Shown here: in pieces, positions 53,436-62,322 of the stretch | How the letters are laid out: each line of letters starts with the position of its first letter | Numbering within the stretch: position 1 is the stretch's first letter | Program-made: the position numbers and the translations under genes | Assembly: GCF_000296815.2 (NCBI RefSeq) | Contig: NZ_CAIT01000004.1 | Coordinates: 682,001-746,000, forward strand | Source: Fibrisoma limi BUZ 3 | GTDB taxonomy: Bacteria > Bacteroidota > Bacteroidia > Cytophagales > Spirosomataceae | Length of the DNA stretch: 64,000 bases | Direction of reading: 5' to 3' | Notes under the pieces: generated by a model | Seen by the model: the letters and a program-made list of their open reading frames with translations, nothing else | Databases searched by the model: none | Told to the model about the DNA's origin: nothing

Positions 53436-55184
53436 ATGATAGCCCAGCCGACACCACCCCCGAAACGATGGATTACCAAACCCCTCCCTGACTCGTCAGC
53501 GCAGCGGGTGGCTATCGAAGCGCTTACCCAATCGTTGAATATCAGTCCGTTTCTGGCCGGGCTGCTCGTGCAGCGGGGCATCCATACGTTCGAAGAGGCC
53601 CGTACTTTCTTCCGGCCGGAGCTGGGCCACCTGCACGATCCGTTCCTGATGAAAGACATGGACCGGGCCATCGAGCGCCTGAAACTGGCGTTTCTGCGGC
53701 AGGAAAAAATTCTCGTGTATGGCGACTACGATGTCGACGGTACAACGTCGGTCGCGCTGTTTTATGGGTTTCTGAAGACATTCTACCCCCACGTTGACTA
53801 CTACATTCCCGATCGATACAAGGAGGGCTATGGCGTATCGAAAGCGGGTATCGAGTGGGCCGTCGAGAACGAATTCTCGCTGATCGTCAGTCTCGACTGT
53901 GGTATTAAATCGGTCGATCGGGTGACCGAGGCCTGGCTGCTCGGGGTCGATTTTATTATTTGTGATCACCACCGCCCCGGACGCGGAACCGCCGGCGATG
54001 AACTGCCGCCCGCTGCGGCTGTGCTGGACCCCAAACGCTCCGACTGCAACTACCCCTACAAGGAACTGACCGGCTGTGGCGTTGGCTTCAAGCTGCTACA
54101 GGCTTATTGCATCTTTGAAAATATCCCGCTCGAAACACTCTTCGGCTACCTCGATCTGGTGGCCATCAGCATCGCGTCGGATATCGTACCCATCACGGGC
54201 GAAAACCGCGTAATGGCCTACTACGGACTGAAAGTGCTGAATCAGTCGCCCCGGCCGGGCGTGAAGGCGCTGATTAAGGTAGCCGGTTTCACGCGGGAGC
54301 TCGACATCACCAACGTAGTGTTCGGGCTGGGACCCCGCATCAATGCCGCCGGGCGGATTCAGCACGCCAAAGCGGCCGTGCAACTGATGCTGTCCGATTC
54401 GGAGGAAGAAGCCGAAACGTTTGCGCAGGAGATTAACCAGCACAACGCCAGTCGGCGCGAGTTCGACACGACCATCACGGAGCAGGCGCTGTCTATGATC
54501 CGGCGTAACGAGACGATGGTAAAGGCCAAAACCACCGTACTTTACGATGCCACCTGGCACAAGGGCGTGATCGGTATCGTGGCGTCGCGTTGCATCGAGC
54601 ATTTTCACCGCCCGACAATTATCCTGACGCAGTCGCATAACAAAGCGGCCGGGTCGGCGCGGTCGGTACCGGGCTTCGACGTGTACGAAGCCATTGAAGA
54701 GTGCGCCGAACTGCTCGAACAGTTTGGGGGGCATACCTTCGCGGCCGGGATGACGCTGCCCATCGATAACATCGAGGCTTTCCGGCGGAAGTTCGAGGAG
54801 GTGGTCGCCCGCAAGATCACCGAAGAACACCTGACTCCCCTGGTCGAAATTGACCTGCCGATGGACTTCAGCGAAATCGAGCCCAAGATGGTCCGCATTT
54901 TGAAGCAGATGGCGCCGTTCGGCCCGCAGAACATGTGCCCGGTGTTCATGACCGACGATGTGTATATGGTCGGATTGCCGACGATCATGAAAGAAAAGCA
55001 CCTGAAGATGACTGTCCGGCAGGGGCGCTCGGGTCATACGTTCACGGCCGTTGGTTTCGGCTTTGCCCACTGGGCCGATCAGCTCAGTTCGGGTGAGCCT
55101 TTCTCAATCTGCTACCAGGTTGAAGAAAATCACTACGGGGGCAACATTTCCCTGCAACTGATGCTGCGGGACATTAAATGGTGA
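53436..55184 (+). CDS. recJ: Single-stranded-DNA-specific exonuclease RecJ
   Basis: The 582-residue protein has the RecJ/DHH-family motifs: GDYDVDGTTS (96-105), the D177-H178-H179 signature in ICDHHRPG, GLGPRINAAGRI, and the DHHA1 segment with GSARSVPGFDVYEAI and FGGHTFAAGMTL. A C-terminal OB-like domain follows. It degrades single-stranded DNA 5' to 3' in recombination, mismatch and base-excision repair, and needs a divalent metal. The start at ATG 53436 is supported by the family's N-terminal W-x-x-x-P layout. The next gene starts eight bases after its stop. Confidence 0.96.
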   Translation: MIAQPTPPPKRWITKPLPDSSAQRVAIEALTQSLNISPFLAGLLVQRGIHTFEEARTFFRPELGHLHDPFLMKDMDRAIERLKLAFLRQEKILVYGDYDVDGTTSVALFYGFLKTFYPHVDYYIPDRYKEGYGVSKAGIEWAVENEFSLIVSLDCGIKSVDRVTEAWLLGVDFIICDHHRPGRGTAGDELPPAAAVLDPKRSDCNYPYKELTGCGVGFKLLQAYCIFENIPLETLFGYLDLVAISIASDIVPITGENRVMAYYGLKVLNQSPRPGVKALIKVAGFTRELDITNVVFGLGPRINAAGRIQHAKAAVQLMLSDSEEEAETFAQEINQHNASRREFDTTITEQALSMIRRNETMVKAKTTVLYDATWHKGVIGIVASRCIEHFHRPTIILTQSHNKAAGSARSVPGFDVYEAIEECAELLEQFGGHTFAAGMTLPIDNIEAFRRKFEEVVARKITEEHLTPLVEIDLPMDFSEIEPKMVRILKQMAPFGPQNMCPVFMTDDVYMVGLPTIMKEKHLKMTVRQGRSGHTFTAVGFGFAHWADQLSSGEPFSICYQVEENHYGGNISLQLMLRDIKW

Positions 55185-55192
55185 TGCATATT

Positions 55193-56140
55193 ATGACACT
55201 ACGCATCCAGTTCGTGATGGGTTTATTTGCGGTCGGTGCGCTTGTGGCCTGCCAGTCTGAGCCGGAGGGACGGTCGCTGACACCAACCCTCATGGTGTAT
55301 GCCGACAAGCCTGAACCAACGTCCCCGGTTGCAACGCCCCCGGCCGGCGTACCCGACGGAATGGTGTTCGTTCCGGGTGGCCTGACGCAGATCGGGGCCG
55401 ACGATGGACAGGCGTGGGAAAAGCCGTTGCTCTGGGTGCAGGTTAAGCCGTTTTTCATGGATGAACACCCGGTTACGGTGGCTGAGTTTCGTCGGTTTGT
55501 GACTGCAACGAAGTACAAAACCGAAGCCGAAAAGTTTGGCGATGGGGCCGTACTGGACGAAACCACCCGGCAGTGGACACTCCGCAAGGGAGCCAAGTGG
55601 TCGCACCCACAGGGGCCCGAGCAACCTCCAGCCCCCGACAATCATCCCGTTACGCAGGTATCGTGGAACGATGCCCAGGCCTACGCCCGCTGGGCCGGTA
55701 AGCGGCTGCCCTATGAGTTTGAGTGGGAGCACGCAGCCCGCAACGCGACCAACAGCCGAACCCGGTATCCGTTTGGCAATGAGTTGATAAACGCTGACGG
55801 TAAGTACCTGGCTAACACCTGGAACGGAACGTTCCCCGAATCCGACGCAGTACTGGATGGCTTCCACCTGACCTCGCCGGTGGGCCAGTTCGGCAAAACT
55901 CCGCTCGGCCTGACCGATATGACCGGTAATGTCTGGCAGTGGTGCGAAGACTGGCGACAGAACTACGCCGACGTAATGGCTGGGCAGCCACCCACCAACC
56001 CGACCGAGAAAGTACAGCGGGGCGGTTCGTTCCTGTGCGAACCGGGCTGGTGCCACGGCTACCGGGTGTCGGGCCGGTCGTTTACCTCACCCGAAACATC
56101 GCTGATGCACGTCGGTTTTCGTTGTGTGAAAGACGTGTGA
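55193..56140 (+). CDS. Formylglycine-generating-enzyme-type lipoprotein with both active cysteines
   Basis: The 315-residue protein starts at ATG 55193; earlier ATGs (55178, 55184) overlap recJ and would spoil the lipoprotein signal, which ends L-V-A-C with C20. The body is a SUMF1/FGE-sulfatase domain: GMVFVPGG, VSWNDAQAYARWAGKRLP, NVWQWCEDW and RGGSFLC...GFRC. The two copper-binding cysteines of true FGEs are present as C282 and C287 (LCEPGWC), which most SUMF1-domain proteins lack. So oxidation of a sulfatase Cys to formylglycine is possible, though FGE substrates fold in the export path and no sulfatase gene is in view. Linked to recJ only by position. Confidence 0.9.
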   Translation: MTLRIQFVMGLFAVGALVACQSEPEGRSLTPTLMVYADKPEPTSPVATPPAGVPDGMVFVPGGLTQIGADDGQAWEKPLLWVQVKPFFMDEHPVTVAEFRRFVTATKYKTEAEKFGDGAVLDETTRQWTLRKGAKWSHPQGPEQPPAPDNHPVTQVSWNDAQAYARWAGKRLPYEFEWEHAARNATNSRTRYPFGNELINADGKYLANTWNGTFPESDAVLDGFHLTSPVGQFGKTPLGLTDMTGNVWQWCEDWRQNYADVMAGQPPTNPTEKVQRGGSFLCEPGWCHGYRVSGRSFTSPETSLMHVGFRCVKDV

Positions 56141-56166
56141 TCGCTACGCCTTCTACTCCCTCTGAA

Positions 56167-56221
56167 GTGGGTTAAAACAAAAATGGCGACAGCCAGGAGC
56201 CACCGCCATTCCGAAACCCAC
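56167..56221. terminator. Nested inverted repeat between converging genes
   Basis: Outer stem GTGGGTT (56167-56173) with AACCCAC (56215-56221) encloses an inner stem AATGGCG (56182-56188) with CGCCATT (56204-56210). It sits between the converging FGE-type and outer-membrane genes. Confidence 0.6.
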
Positions 56222-56295
56222 TCTATGAGAAATAAAAGTCTAAAGTTCGTTTTTTCTGGTTTATACTTTCAAGTAAGCAGTTAACCGTATCAGGC

Positions 56296-56997
56296 CTATC
56301 GTCCGCCCAGCGGAATCAAGTAGCCAAGGGTCCCCTGAAGCTCAATAAGGCGGCTGTCGGTATTGATTTCTTCGGTGGTACCAAGTGTATACAAACCACG
56401 TACTTCAACAGTCAGGTGACCGGGACCCGCTTTAAAGGCCGCTCCCAGCCCGGCCGCAGCCCCGACGCTGAACCGGGTATCCAATACGTTATCGAGGTCC
56501 TGTTCTATACCATTGCTGGTGGCGCGGTAGAGATATGAGCCGTACGGACCAACGTTGAAAAAGAAGCGGTGCCCCGTGGCCTGACCCGACGAAAATTTCA
56601 GCAGCAACGGAACCTCGATCTGGGTGAACCGGGCGTTGATGGAGCCCAAAAAGGGAATCGATGTATTGAAGCCAAACTGGCTGTAATTAACCTCCGGCTG
56701 AAACGATACGTTACCCCGCCCAAATTGCGCTACAATGCCCCCCACATAACCGATGCTTGGGTCGGCGCCCTGATTTTCCAGAAAGATTGGGTACGTAACG
56801 CCACCACGAATCCCTACCCGAACGGCCGCTACATCGCGGGGAATCGTTAGGTCCGATTGAGACGAACCAACGGGCCGGGCACCAGCCTGACGGCTTGTGG
56901 ACGGGGAGGTAAACCCACCCCGATTCTGGGCAAGAATCGGCGCTGAAAGGATTGACAGGATAAAGCTAAATGTCAAAAGAAACGATAGTGGTTTCAT
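56296..56997 (-). CDS. Outer-membrane beta-barrel protein
   Basis: The 233-residue protein starts at ATG 56997, giving a signal peptide that ends APILAQ (about residue 24). After a Ser/Arg-rich linker it shows an eight-strand-type porin barrel: VRVGIRGGVTYPIF, GNVSFQPEVNYSQFGF, RFTQIEVPLLLKFSSG, RFFFNVGPYGSYLY, AAGLGAAFKAGPGHLTVEVRGLY. This is the outer-membrane beta-barrel domain common in Bacteroidota. It sits in the outer membrane; function unknown. It converges with the FGE-type gene, with a nested hairpin between. Confidence 0.88.
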   Translation of the reverse strand: MKPLSFLLTFSFILSILSAPILAQNRGGFTSPSTSRQAGARPVGSSQSDLTIPRDVAAVRVGIRGGVTYPIFLENQGADPSIGYVGGIVAQFGRGNVSFQPEVNYSQFGFNTSIPFLGSINARFTQIEVPLLLKFSSGQATGHRFFFNVGPYGSYLYRATSNGIEQDLDNVLDTRFSVGAAAGLGAAFKAGPGHLTVEVRGLYTLGTTEEINTDSRLIELQGTLGYLIPLGGR

Positions 56998-57231
56998 AAA
57001 GATTAGTGGAGACACCACAAGTTTAGTCGGTATATTACAGAAAAAGAGAACACTGATGAGGAAATGGCAACGGTGTTTTAGCTTACGGTTGTTTTCCTGA
57101 ACACCTGTGCGACGGAAGCAGTTAAGGATTGGATGGCCAACATCCGGCCGTCGTCGAAAAGGTTGCGTTCTGGTTTGGGCGATGTATTACATATTGTGTG
57201 CCAGACATATCGCAACAGCAGAAAAACATCC

Positions 57232-57945
57232 ATGATTACTGAACATTCACGTACGGCCTTTATTACAGGCGCTAACAAAGGTATTGGCAAGGAAACTGCC
57301 CGGCAGCTTGCACAACAGGGCTTTGCCGTTTTTATCGGAGCCCGCGACATGGCCAAAGGCCGCGAAGCCGCCGAAGAACTCTGCAATCAGGGCTTCGAAG
57401 CTACGTTTATTCACCTCGACATTACGGACCCGGTCAGTATTAAGAACGCGGTCGGTACGTTCTCGCAGAAAGCCGACCACCTCGACGTATTGATCAACAA
57501 TGCGGCCGTGCTGGAAGACCACGGCGAGGACATTACCAAACTCAATACCGAAATGCTCGACCGGACGCTGAAATCGAACGTTACGGGGCCGATTCTGGTG
57601 ACGCAGTATTTTTTGCCGTATCTCCAGAAAAGCCCGAATGGAGCCCGTATTGTCAACGTATCGAGCGGGGCCGGGGCGCTGCACGATATGGATACGTACG
57701 CACCCGCTTATAGCATTTCAAAAACGGCGCTGAACGCCGTAACGCGCCAGTTTGCGGCCGCCCTGCATAAGCATAACATCGTGGTCAACTGCGTTGATCC
57801 GGGCTGGGTACGTACCGACATGGGTGGTCCCAGTGCCAGTCGTCCGGTGGAGAAAGGAGCCGACACCATTGTCTGGCTGGCGGCTCAAGCGTCGCCGACC
57901 GAAACCGGCAAGTTCTGGCACGACAGGCGCACCGTGGAGTGGTAA
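57232..57945 (+). CDS. SDR-family oxidoreductase
   Basis: The 237-residue protein starts at ATG 57232, 33 codons inside the longest frame, because the Rossmann opening TAFITGANKGIGKETARQL begins there. Other motifs are DVLINNAA, the catalytic Ser in NVSSGAG, Tyr-x-x-x-Lys as YSISK, and VDPGWVRTDMGG. It is a carbonyl-reductase-like NADPH-dependent SDR in the cytoplasm, of unknown substrate. It is followed by a cluster of 21-bp repeat units and a hairpin, then by a converging serine hydrolase gene. Confidence 0.94.
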   Translation: MITEHSRTAFITGANKGIGKETARQLAQQGFAVFIGARDMAKGREAAEELCNQGFEATFIHLDITDPVSIKNAVGTFSQKADHLDVLINNAAVLEDHGEDITKLNTEMLDRTLKSNVTGPILVTQYFLPYLQKSPNGARIVNVSSGAGALHDMDTYAPAYSISKTALNAVTRQFAAALHKHNIVVNCVDPGWVRTDMGGPSASRPVEKGADTIVWLAAQASPTETGKFWHDRRTVEW

Positions 57946-57968
57946 TGAGCGCGGGATTCGGAGATTCG

Positions 57969-58089
57969 GGTCAGACGTGCCGTCAGACCCTTGAGATAGG
58001 CGTATGATTCGGGTCTGACGGTACGTCTGACCGGGCACGATAGACCCGCGTAACGAGCCGGGAACTGGGTGCAGACGTGCCGTCAGACC
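57969..58089. repeat. Composite intergenic repeat, locus A
   Basis: Three copies of a ~21-base unit (GTCAGACG...CGTCAGACC) lie at 57969-57989, 58012-58032 (opposite orientation) and 58069-58089. The block from 58006 to 58085 is shared nearly base for base with locus C (63349-63441), and part of it with locus B (61216). No ORF. Confidence 0.8.
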
Positions 58090-58096
58090 GCGTAAA

Positions 58097-58127
58097 GGTG
58101 CGGTCAGGTTCTCAGCCTGACCGCACC
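58097..58127. terminator. 12-bp hairpin between SDR and serine hydrolase genes
   Basis: Perfect stem GGTGCGGTCAGG (58097-58108) with CCTGACCGCACC (58116-58127) and a seven-base loop. It lacks a T-run; it probably ends transcription in both directions or belongs to the adjacent repeat. Confidence 0.6.
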
Positions 58128-58144
58128 CGAACATCAACTTGCAC

Positions 58145-59317
58145 TTAATCAATCTCTTCGCTGGTCAGGAGGGTCTGGCGGATCAGTTGGCTGAGTACAC
58201 CATCGTTCTGCATTTGGTTGACCGCCACCGAAAGACTAACATCCTTCTCCGGGTCGTAATACAGCACGCATCCCCAGGAACCGCTGTGGCCGATCAGCGT
58301 ATACGAACCAAAACGAAGCCGCCGGATACCCAAACCGTAGTCGCTGGTTGGTGAGCCGAGCATGAACCGCGCATTGTTTTCGGGCCGGAAATCCGTCATC
58401 TGGGTCAGCGTGGTCGGCTTCCTGAATAAGCGACCGCCTACCAGGTTCCGAATGAACCGGTGCAGATCGGCATGGGTAGACACCAGACCACCCCCGCCCC
58501 AGTCGAACGAGGTGTTTATGTGCCGCAGCGATAATTCACCAACGTACGGATAAAGCAGAGGGGCCTGACCACGGGGTGGCTGGTAGAACTCCAGGTAGGT
58601 GTTGTCCATGCCCAATGGCTCAAAAATGCGCTCCGTCAGGTTCTGGTGCAGCGGTTTATCGGTAAGCTGCTCGATCAGGATGGCCAGCAGCACGTAGTTG
58701 GTGTCGGCGTAATGCATCCGTTCGCCCGGGGGCGCTACGGCTTTGTCAGCCAGTTTCAATTCCTCGAAACACTGCATGATGGTCTCCGCCGACCAGTGCT
58801 GTTGCGGGTTCGCCATCACATTGGCCAGAAACGCTTCGTTGTCGATATAATCGGCCAATCCGCTCGTGTGCCGGAGCAGATGTTCGACGGTGATAGACTG
58901 TCCATAGTCGTGTCCGCCAAACCGATGCAGGCGGTCGGGATGAACGTAACGAACGCCCGAAAGCCGGTCGGCGATCCGGTCTGACAGGGCAAGCCGACCT
59001 TCTTCAATCAGTTGCAGCACGAGCGTGGCCGTGAACAGTTTCGAAATGCTGGCGATGCGAAAGGCGTGCCCGACCGTGATGGCTTCGCCCGTTTCGGGTA
59101 CTCGACCGGCGGCCCCGCTGAACTGATCCGGGCCCTGCAACTGCATCGATACGTAATGAATGGGGTGGTGGCCCCCGGGTTGTATAACCTTATCCAGCAG
59201 ATTCTGGGTTTGTAAGGTAGTCATGGTCTTATGGCCTTGTGTGTCGAAGAGGTAGTAACAGCCGAGCGTCGTCAGGCCAAGGGCCAGAACGCCCAGCCAT
59301 AGACTAGGCCGTTTCAT
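58145..59317 (-). CDS. Class C beta-lactamase-like serine hydrolase
   Basis: The 390-residue protein has a hydrophobic N-terminus ending L-G-C (C20), so it may be a lipoprotein. It is a serine hydrolase of the beta-lactamase/D-peptidase (class C, AmpC/EstB-like) type: S90-I-S-K93 as the S-x-x-K nucleophile motif, YADTNY in place of Y-x-N (Tyr retained, Asn replaced by Asp), and a late GHSG. It acts outside the cytoplasm as esterase, D-peptidase or lactamase; which one is unclear. Its ATG overlaps the stop of the upstream saccharopine-dehydrogenase-like gene by 14 bases, so they are co-translated. Confidence 0.87.
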   Translation of the reverse strand: MKRPSLWLGVLALGLTTLGCYYLFDTQGHKTMTTLQTQNLLDKVIQPGGHHPIHYVSMQLQGPDQFSGAAGRVPETGEAITVGHAFRIASISKLFTATLVLQLIEEGRLALSDRIADRLSGVRYVHPDRLHRFGGHDYGQSITVEHLLRHTSGLADYIDNEAFLANVMANPQQHWSAETIMQCFEELKLADKAVAPPGERMHYADTNYVLLAILIEQLTDKPLHQNLTERIFEPLGMDNTYLEFYQPPRGQAPLLYPYVGELSLRHINTSFDWGGGGLVSTHADLHRFIRNLVGGRLFRKPTTLTQMTDFRPENNARFMLGSPTSDYGLGIRRLRFGSYTLIGHSGSWGCVLYYDPEKDVSLSVAVNQMQNDGVLSQLIRQTLLTSEEID

Positions 59318-60458
59318 GGCTTGATGAGGTAAGGTGGACGAACTGATCGGCCGCTACCGGCGCGGGATACGTGCAATACTGGCTGAACACGCGCAAAAAC
59401 GCATCCGGGTCGAAAGCGGCTTCCGGTGTGAGTACCCCCCGTTTGATTAGTTGTCCTTCGGCCAGCAGCGACAACCCAACGGCCAGCGGAATGCCCGTCA
59501 TACCACCCATACCCGGCGCAAAAGCCCGCAAACTAATAGCTCGTTGCTCCCGTTGCCCATCAATCCAGCCCTCGCCCCAGGCAAAAAGCGACGGAACCTC
59601 GGCTGCATCGGCCGGTAGTATGTCCTCCCGCGTCGGATTCGCCTGTTGCTCCTGAGCAATCTTGTCGGCGGCTTCTGCTACGGTGAGCTGCCCCTGATTC
59701 ACCGCAGCGGCCAGTTGCGCTATACCCTGATACGTTGCCTCCTGCATGTGCATCAGGTTCTTGCATTCGCGAAGGCCGGGCAGCGACAGCGGCAGGGTTA
59801 CCGCTTCGGGGTGCCCGAGCGTATAAAACGTCCGTTCGCCCACGCCGGGGTAGTGAAGCGTGACCGGTTCCAGCGGCCGGGCCGTTTGCCGCATTCCGTT
59901 CTGATGTACTTCGATCTGCCCCGTGAACTGGTGGACCCAGTGTTCGATAGCCGCCCGACTGTCGACTGCATCAAACGACGACTCAACCCGCCAGCCGGTG
60001 TAGAGCCGGTCGATCTGGTCGAAGGACGCGACCAGTTTCATCGCCAGCAGATTCGATACGCCCGGACTGGCACCTAAGCCGATTACAGCCGTAATCCCCG
60101 CTTCTGTGGCCGACGCACTCAGGCTGAGCATATCGAGCGTCGGTTCCCAATCGTCGCAGAGATCGAGGTAGTGACAACCCGCCTGAATGGCGGCTTTGAG
60201 CGTCGGTACGCCAAACCGATAGTACGGCCCGACGCAGTTGAGCACTACGTCGTGGGTACGCAGTACCTGCTGCAACGTGACCTGGTCGGTAACGTCGAGT
60301 GCCATGGCTTCGGCTTTCGGGCCGCAGGTGTCGGCCAGTGCCTGGGCTACAGGCAGGCTACGGTCGGCGATGGTCAGCCGCGTGACGGCTTCAAGTTGTA
60401 CGGCGGTTTGAGCAGCCCACTGGCCCATGCTCCCCGCGCCTAACAGCATTACGTTCAT
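59304..60458 (-). CDS. Saccharopine dehydrogenase-like NAD(P)-binding protein
   Basis: The 384-residue protein starts at ATG 60458, where the Rossmann motif (VMLLGAGSMGQW) begins four residues in. It belongs to the saccharopine dehydrogenase/trans-acting enoyl reductase-like family: ADRSLPVAQAL, LNCVGPYYRFGVP, CHYLDLCDDWEP and GLGASPGVSNLLA. Family members oxidise or reduce amino-acid-like substrates with NAD(P). It is followed with a 14-base overlap by the serine hydrolase and preceded by the Crp-type regulator, in the same direction with 98 bases between, so the three may form a regulated operon. Substrate not assigned. Confidence 0.87.
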   Translation of the reverse strand: MNVMLLGAGSMGQWAAQTAVQLEAVTRLTIADRSLPVAQALADTCGPKAEAMALDVTDQVTLQQVLRTHDVVLNCVGPYYRFGVPTLKAAIQAGCHYLDLCDDWEPTLDMLSLSASATEAGITAVIGLGASPGVSNLLAMKLVASFDQIDRLYTGWRVESSFDAVDSRAAIEHWVHQFTGQIEVHQNGMRQTARPLEPVTLHYPGVGERTFYTLGHPEAVTLPLSLPGLRECKNLMHMQEATYQGIAQLAAAVNQGQLTVAEAADKIAQEQQANPTREDILPADAAEVPSLFAWGEGWIDGQREQRAISLRAFAPGMGGMTGIPLAVGLSLLAEGQLIKRGVLTPEAAFDPDAFLRVFSQYCTYPAPVAADQFVHLTSSSHETA

Positions 60459-60556
60459 GATGTTGCGTTGGTTGATTGACGGGGCAAAGTTGGCGAGGGC
60501 CGCCGGGCCGTTGCTTGACAAGTATCAAAAGCCGATTTGACTAATGTCAAAAACGG

Positions 60557-61150
60557 TCAGTCGATTCGGGCGCGGATGCGGCTGAGGGTTTCGAGCGTGA
60601 TGCCGAGGTAGGACGCGATATAGCTCAGGGGGACTTTCTGCACCAGATAGGGCTCGTTGCGCAGCAGGTCGGCGTAGCGTTCGGCGGCCGTGTGGAATTG
60701 CAGGGAAAAGATGCGCTGCTCCAGCCACATCGTGTAGTAATCGTTGCTCAGCCGGTCAATCTGGTCGATCTCGGGATAAGCGGCCCGCAGCGATTGCAGG
60801 GCGTCGTAGTCAAGCAGCGTTACCGCCGATTCTTCCAGCAGTTGGATAGCCGACTGGCTGGGCACCTGAAGGTAGAAACTCTGGAAAGACGTGACGAAAT
60901 CGCCCGGAAAGAAAAAGGCCGTTGTTACGTCGGTGGCTCCGCTTCGGCCTTCCGGTTTGAGGTGGAAGATCCGGGCTGAACCGCTCTGCAACGTAGCGAT
61001 GGTGCGGCAAACGAATCCCTGTCGGCATAGGTAGTAACCTTTGGGCAGCAGTTCCCGGCGCGTAACGGCGTCGTAGGCGGTACGGGCCGAGGGCGACAGG
61101 TTGTCTACTAGCTGCAGGTAGCGCCGGCGAAGGGATTGAAGGGCATCCAT
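60557..61150 (-). CDS. Crp/Fnr-family transcriptional regulator
   Basis: The 197-residue protein has an N-terminal cyclic-nucleotide-binding-like beta-roll (LLPKGYYLCRQGFVCRTIATLQSGSARIF) and a C-terminal helix-turn-helix (VPLSYIASYLGITLETLSRIRA). The cAMP-binding arginine/glutamate signature of true CRP is not evident, so the ligand may differ. This is the Bacteroidota Crp-like type that often sits beside stress or redox genes. It probably controls the downstream saccharopine-dehydrogenase-like and serine hydrolase genes, by position. Confidence 0.92.
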   Translation of the reverse strand: MDALQSLRRRYLQLVDNLSPSARTAYDAVTRRELLPKGYYLCRQGFVCRTIATLQSGSARIFHLKPEGRSGATDVTTAFFFPGDFVTSFQSFYLQVPSQSAIQLLEESAVTLLDYDALQSLRAAYPEIDQIDRLSNDYYTMWLEQRIFSLQFHTAAERYADLLRNEPYLVQKVPLSYIASYLGITLETLSRIRARID

Positions 61151-61180
61151 AACCCGAAATTACACCGGAATGGCGGCAAG

Positions 61181-61242
61181 GCAAGGGGTGAGGGCATGGG
61201 GCATAGGGTGAGGGGGATTCGGGTCTGGCGGTACGTCAATGG
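61181..61242. repeat. Composite intergenic repeat, locus B (truncated)
   Basis: A G-rich stretch (GGGGCATAGGGTGAGGGG) is followed by GATTCGGGTCTGGCGGTACG (61216 on), matching the left part of locus C and the start of the locus A unit, then divergent. The rest of the gap up to 61550 is AT-rich and holds a promoter. Confidence 0.7.
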
Positions 61243-61313
61243 GTGCTCTCTAACCCTCTGTAAGCCTGTTTAAAACCGTTTAGTTTATATTTTTTGAATA
61301 CCGTTAATAATTA

Positions 61314-61343
61314 TTGCCTTAAATGTTGCTTATACTACATTTG
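61314..61343 (+). promoter_or_regulatory. Promoter TTG - 19 bases - TACATTTG
   Basis: TTG at 61314-61316, exactly 19 bases, then TACATTTG at 61336-61343: a canonical Bacteroidota promoter. The predicted start near 61350 leaves a ~200-nt leader before the gene at 61551, long enough to hold regulation; I found no ORF or clear riboswitch in it. Confidence 0.7.
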
Positions 61344-61550
61344 CGAAGCATTAACGTATATTATTGATTGTTAAATGTAAGAATGTGGTGTGAAAATGTA
61401 CGTAAAATAATGTCCTGGGTTTATTGATAAATCGAATAGTTGCCTAAGTGTTTTCAGTAAGTATACATGTTGACGGTAACCCTGACGAGCTTTAGTTTGT
61501 AAATAGTTTCCTTTTTTTAATGTACACCACTTCTAAAACTTGTACCACGT

Positions 61551-62321
61551 ATGAGAAGATTTATATGGCTCTTCTTAGGATTAATAACGCTATCTACCGT
61601 AACCCAGGCTCAGTCGCAATCCAGTGCGGCCCTTGATTCGCTTACTAATCGGCTCGCGTACTTTCAGAAGAAAGCGCAGTATTTGGCCAGGCGTTCGAAA
61701 GGATTAACCCAGCAGGTTTCCAAACTCAATACCAGAAACAAAAAGCTGGTGCTGCATGTCGAAGCTCTGCGGCAGGATAGCGTCCGGTTCAAACAACTGC
61801 TGGAGGAGTCGTACGCTGAAAACAAACGACTGGTGAAGGCCTATGAGCTTCGGATTCAGGGCATGGCCGGCGAACTCCGGGCGCTCCACGACTCGGTGGC
61901 TTCTCTGCGCGTGGTTAAGCACGATCTGGACGTAATCAAGGGCTATTTTGCTACGGCCCGGCTGGCCAAGCGGGAGTATGACCTGCCCGTCGATAAGGTG
62001 ATCCAGGCGCTGAACGACTTGTTCATCAAGCAGAATTCGCCGTATAAGATCAAGTCCATATCCGATAAGGAACTGGTAATTACCGAAGATTTTACGCTGA
62101 AGCGCCAGACCTTGTTGTTCATCAAGGCCAGCGTTCAGATGCAGGGCGAGTACAAGCTGATTATGAAGCCGCACCCGTTCGCCAGCGATAAGACGCTGGT
62201 CGACCTGCGGGATTCGCTGGTACACAAGCGGGGGGATGTACTAGTGACCGACAACAGTTCGGTTGACCAGTTACGGGCAGAAAGCAGACTGTTCTCGTTT
62301 ATCGACAAAGCGATTTACTGA
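61551..62321 (+). CDS. Periplasmic coiled-coil protein, unknown function
   Basis: The 256-residue protein has a signal peptide (about 1-20, ending VTQAQ). Residues ~25-125 form a long coiled coil with heptads (LTNRLAYFQKKAQYLARRSKGL, then VSKLNTRNKKLVLHVEAL). The C-terminal half (~140-256) is a mixed globular domain of no recognised family, with IKSISDKELVITEDFTL. It should be in the periplasm or surface-attached. Its stop is one base before the ATG of the Sel1-repeat gene, so the two are one operon and may act together. Confidence 0.8.
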   Translation: MRRFIWLFLGLITLSTVTQAQSQSSAALDSLTNRLAYFQKKAQYLARRSKGLTQQVSKLNTRNKKLVLHVEALRQDSVRFKQLLEESYAENKRLVKAYELRIQGMAGELRALHDSVASLRVVKHDLDVIKGYFATARLAKREYDLPVDKVIQALNDLFIKQNSPYKIKSISDKELVITEDFTLKRQTLLFIKASVQMQGEYKLIMKPHPFASDKTLVDLRDSLVHKRGDVLVTDNSSVDQLRAESRLFSFIDKAIY

Positions 62322-62322
62322 G

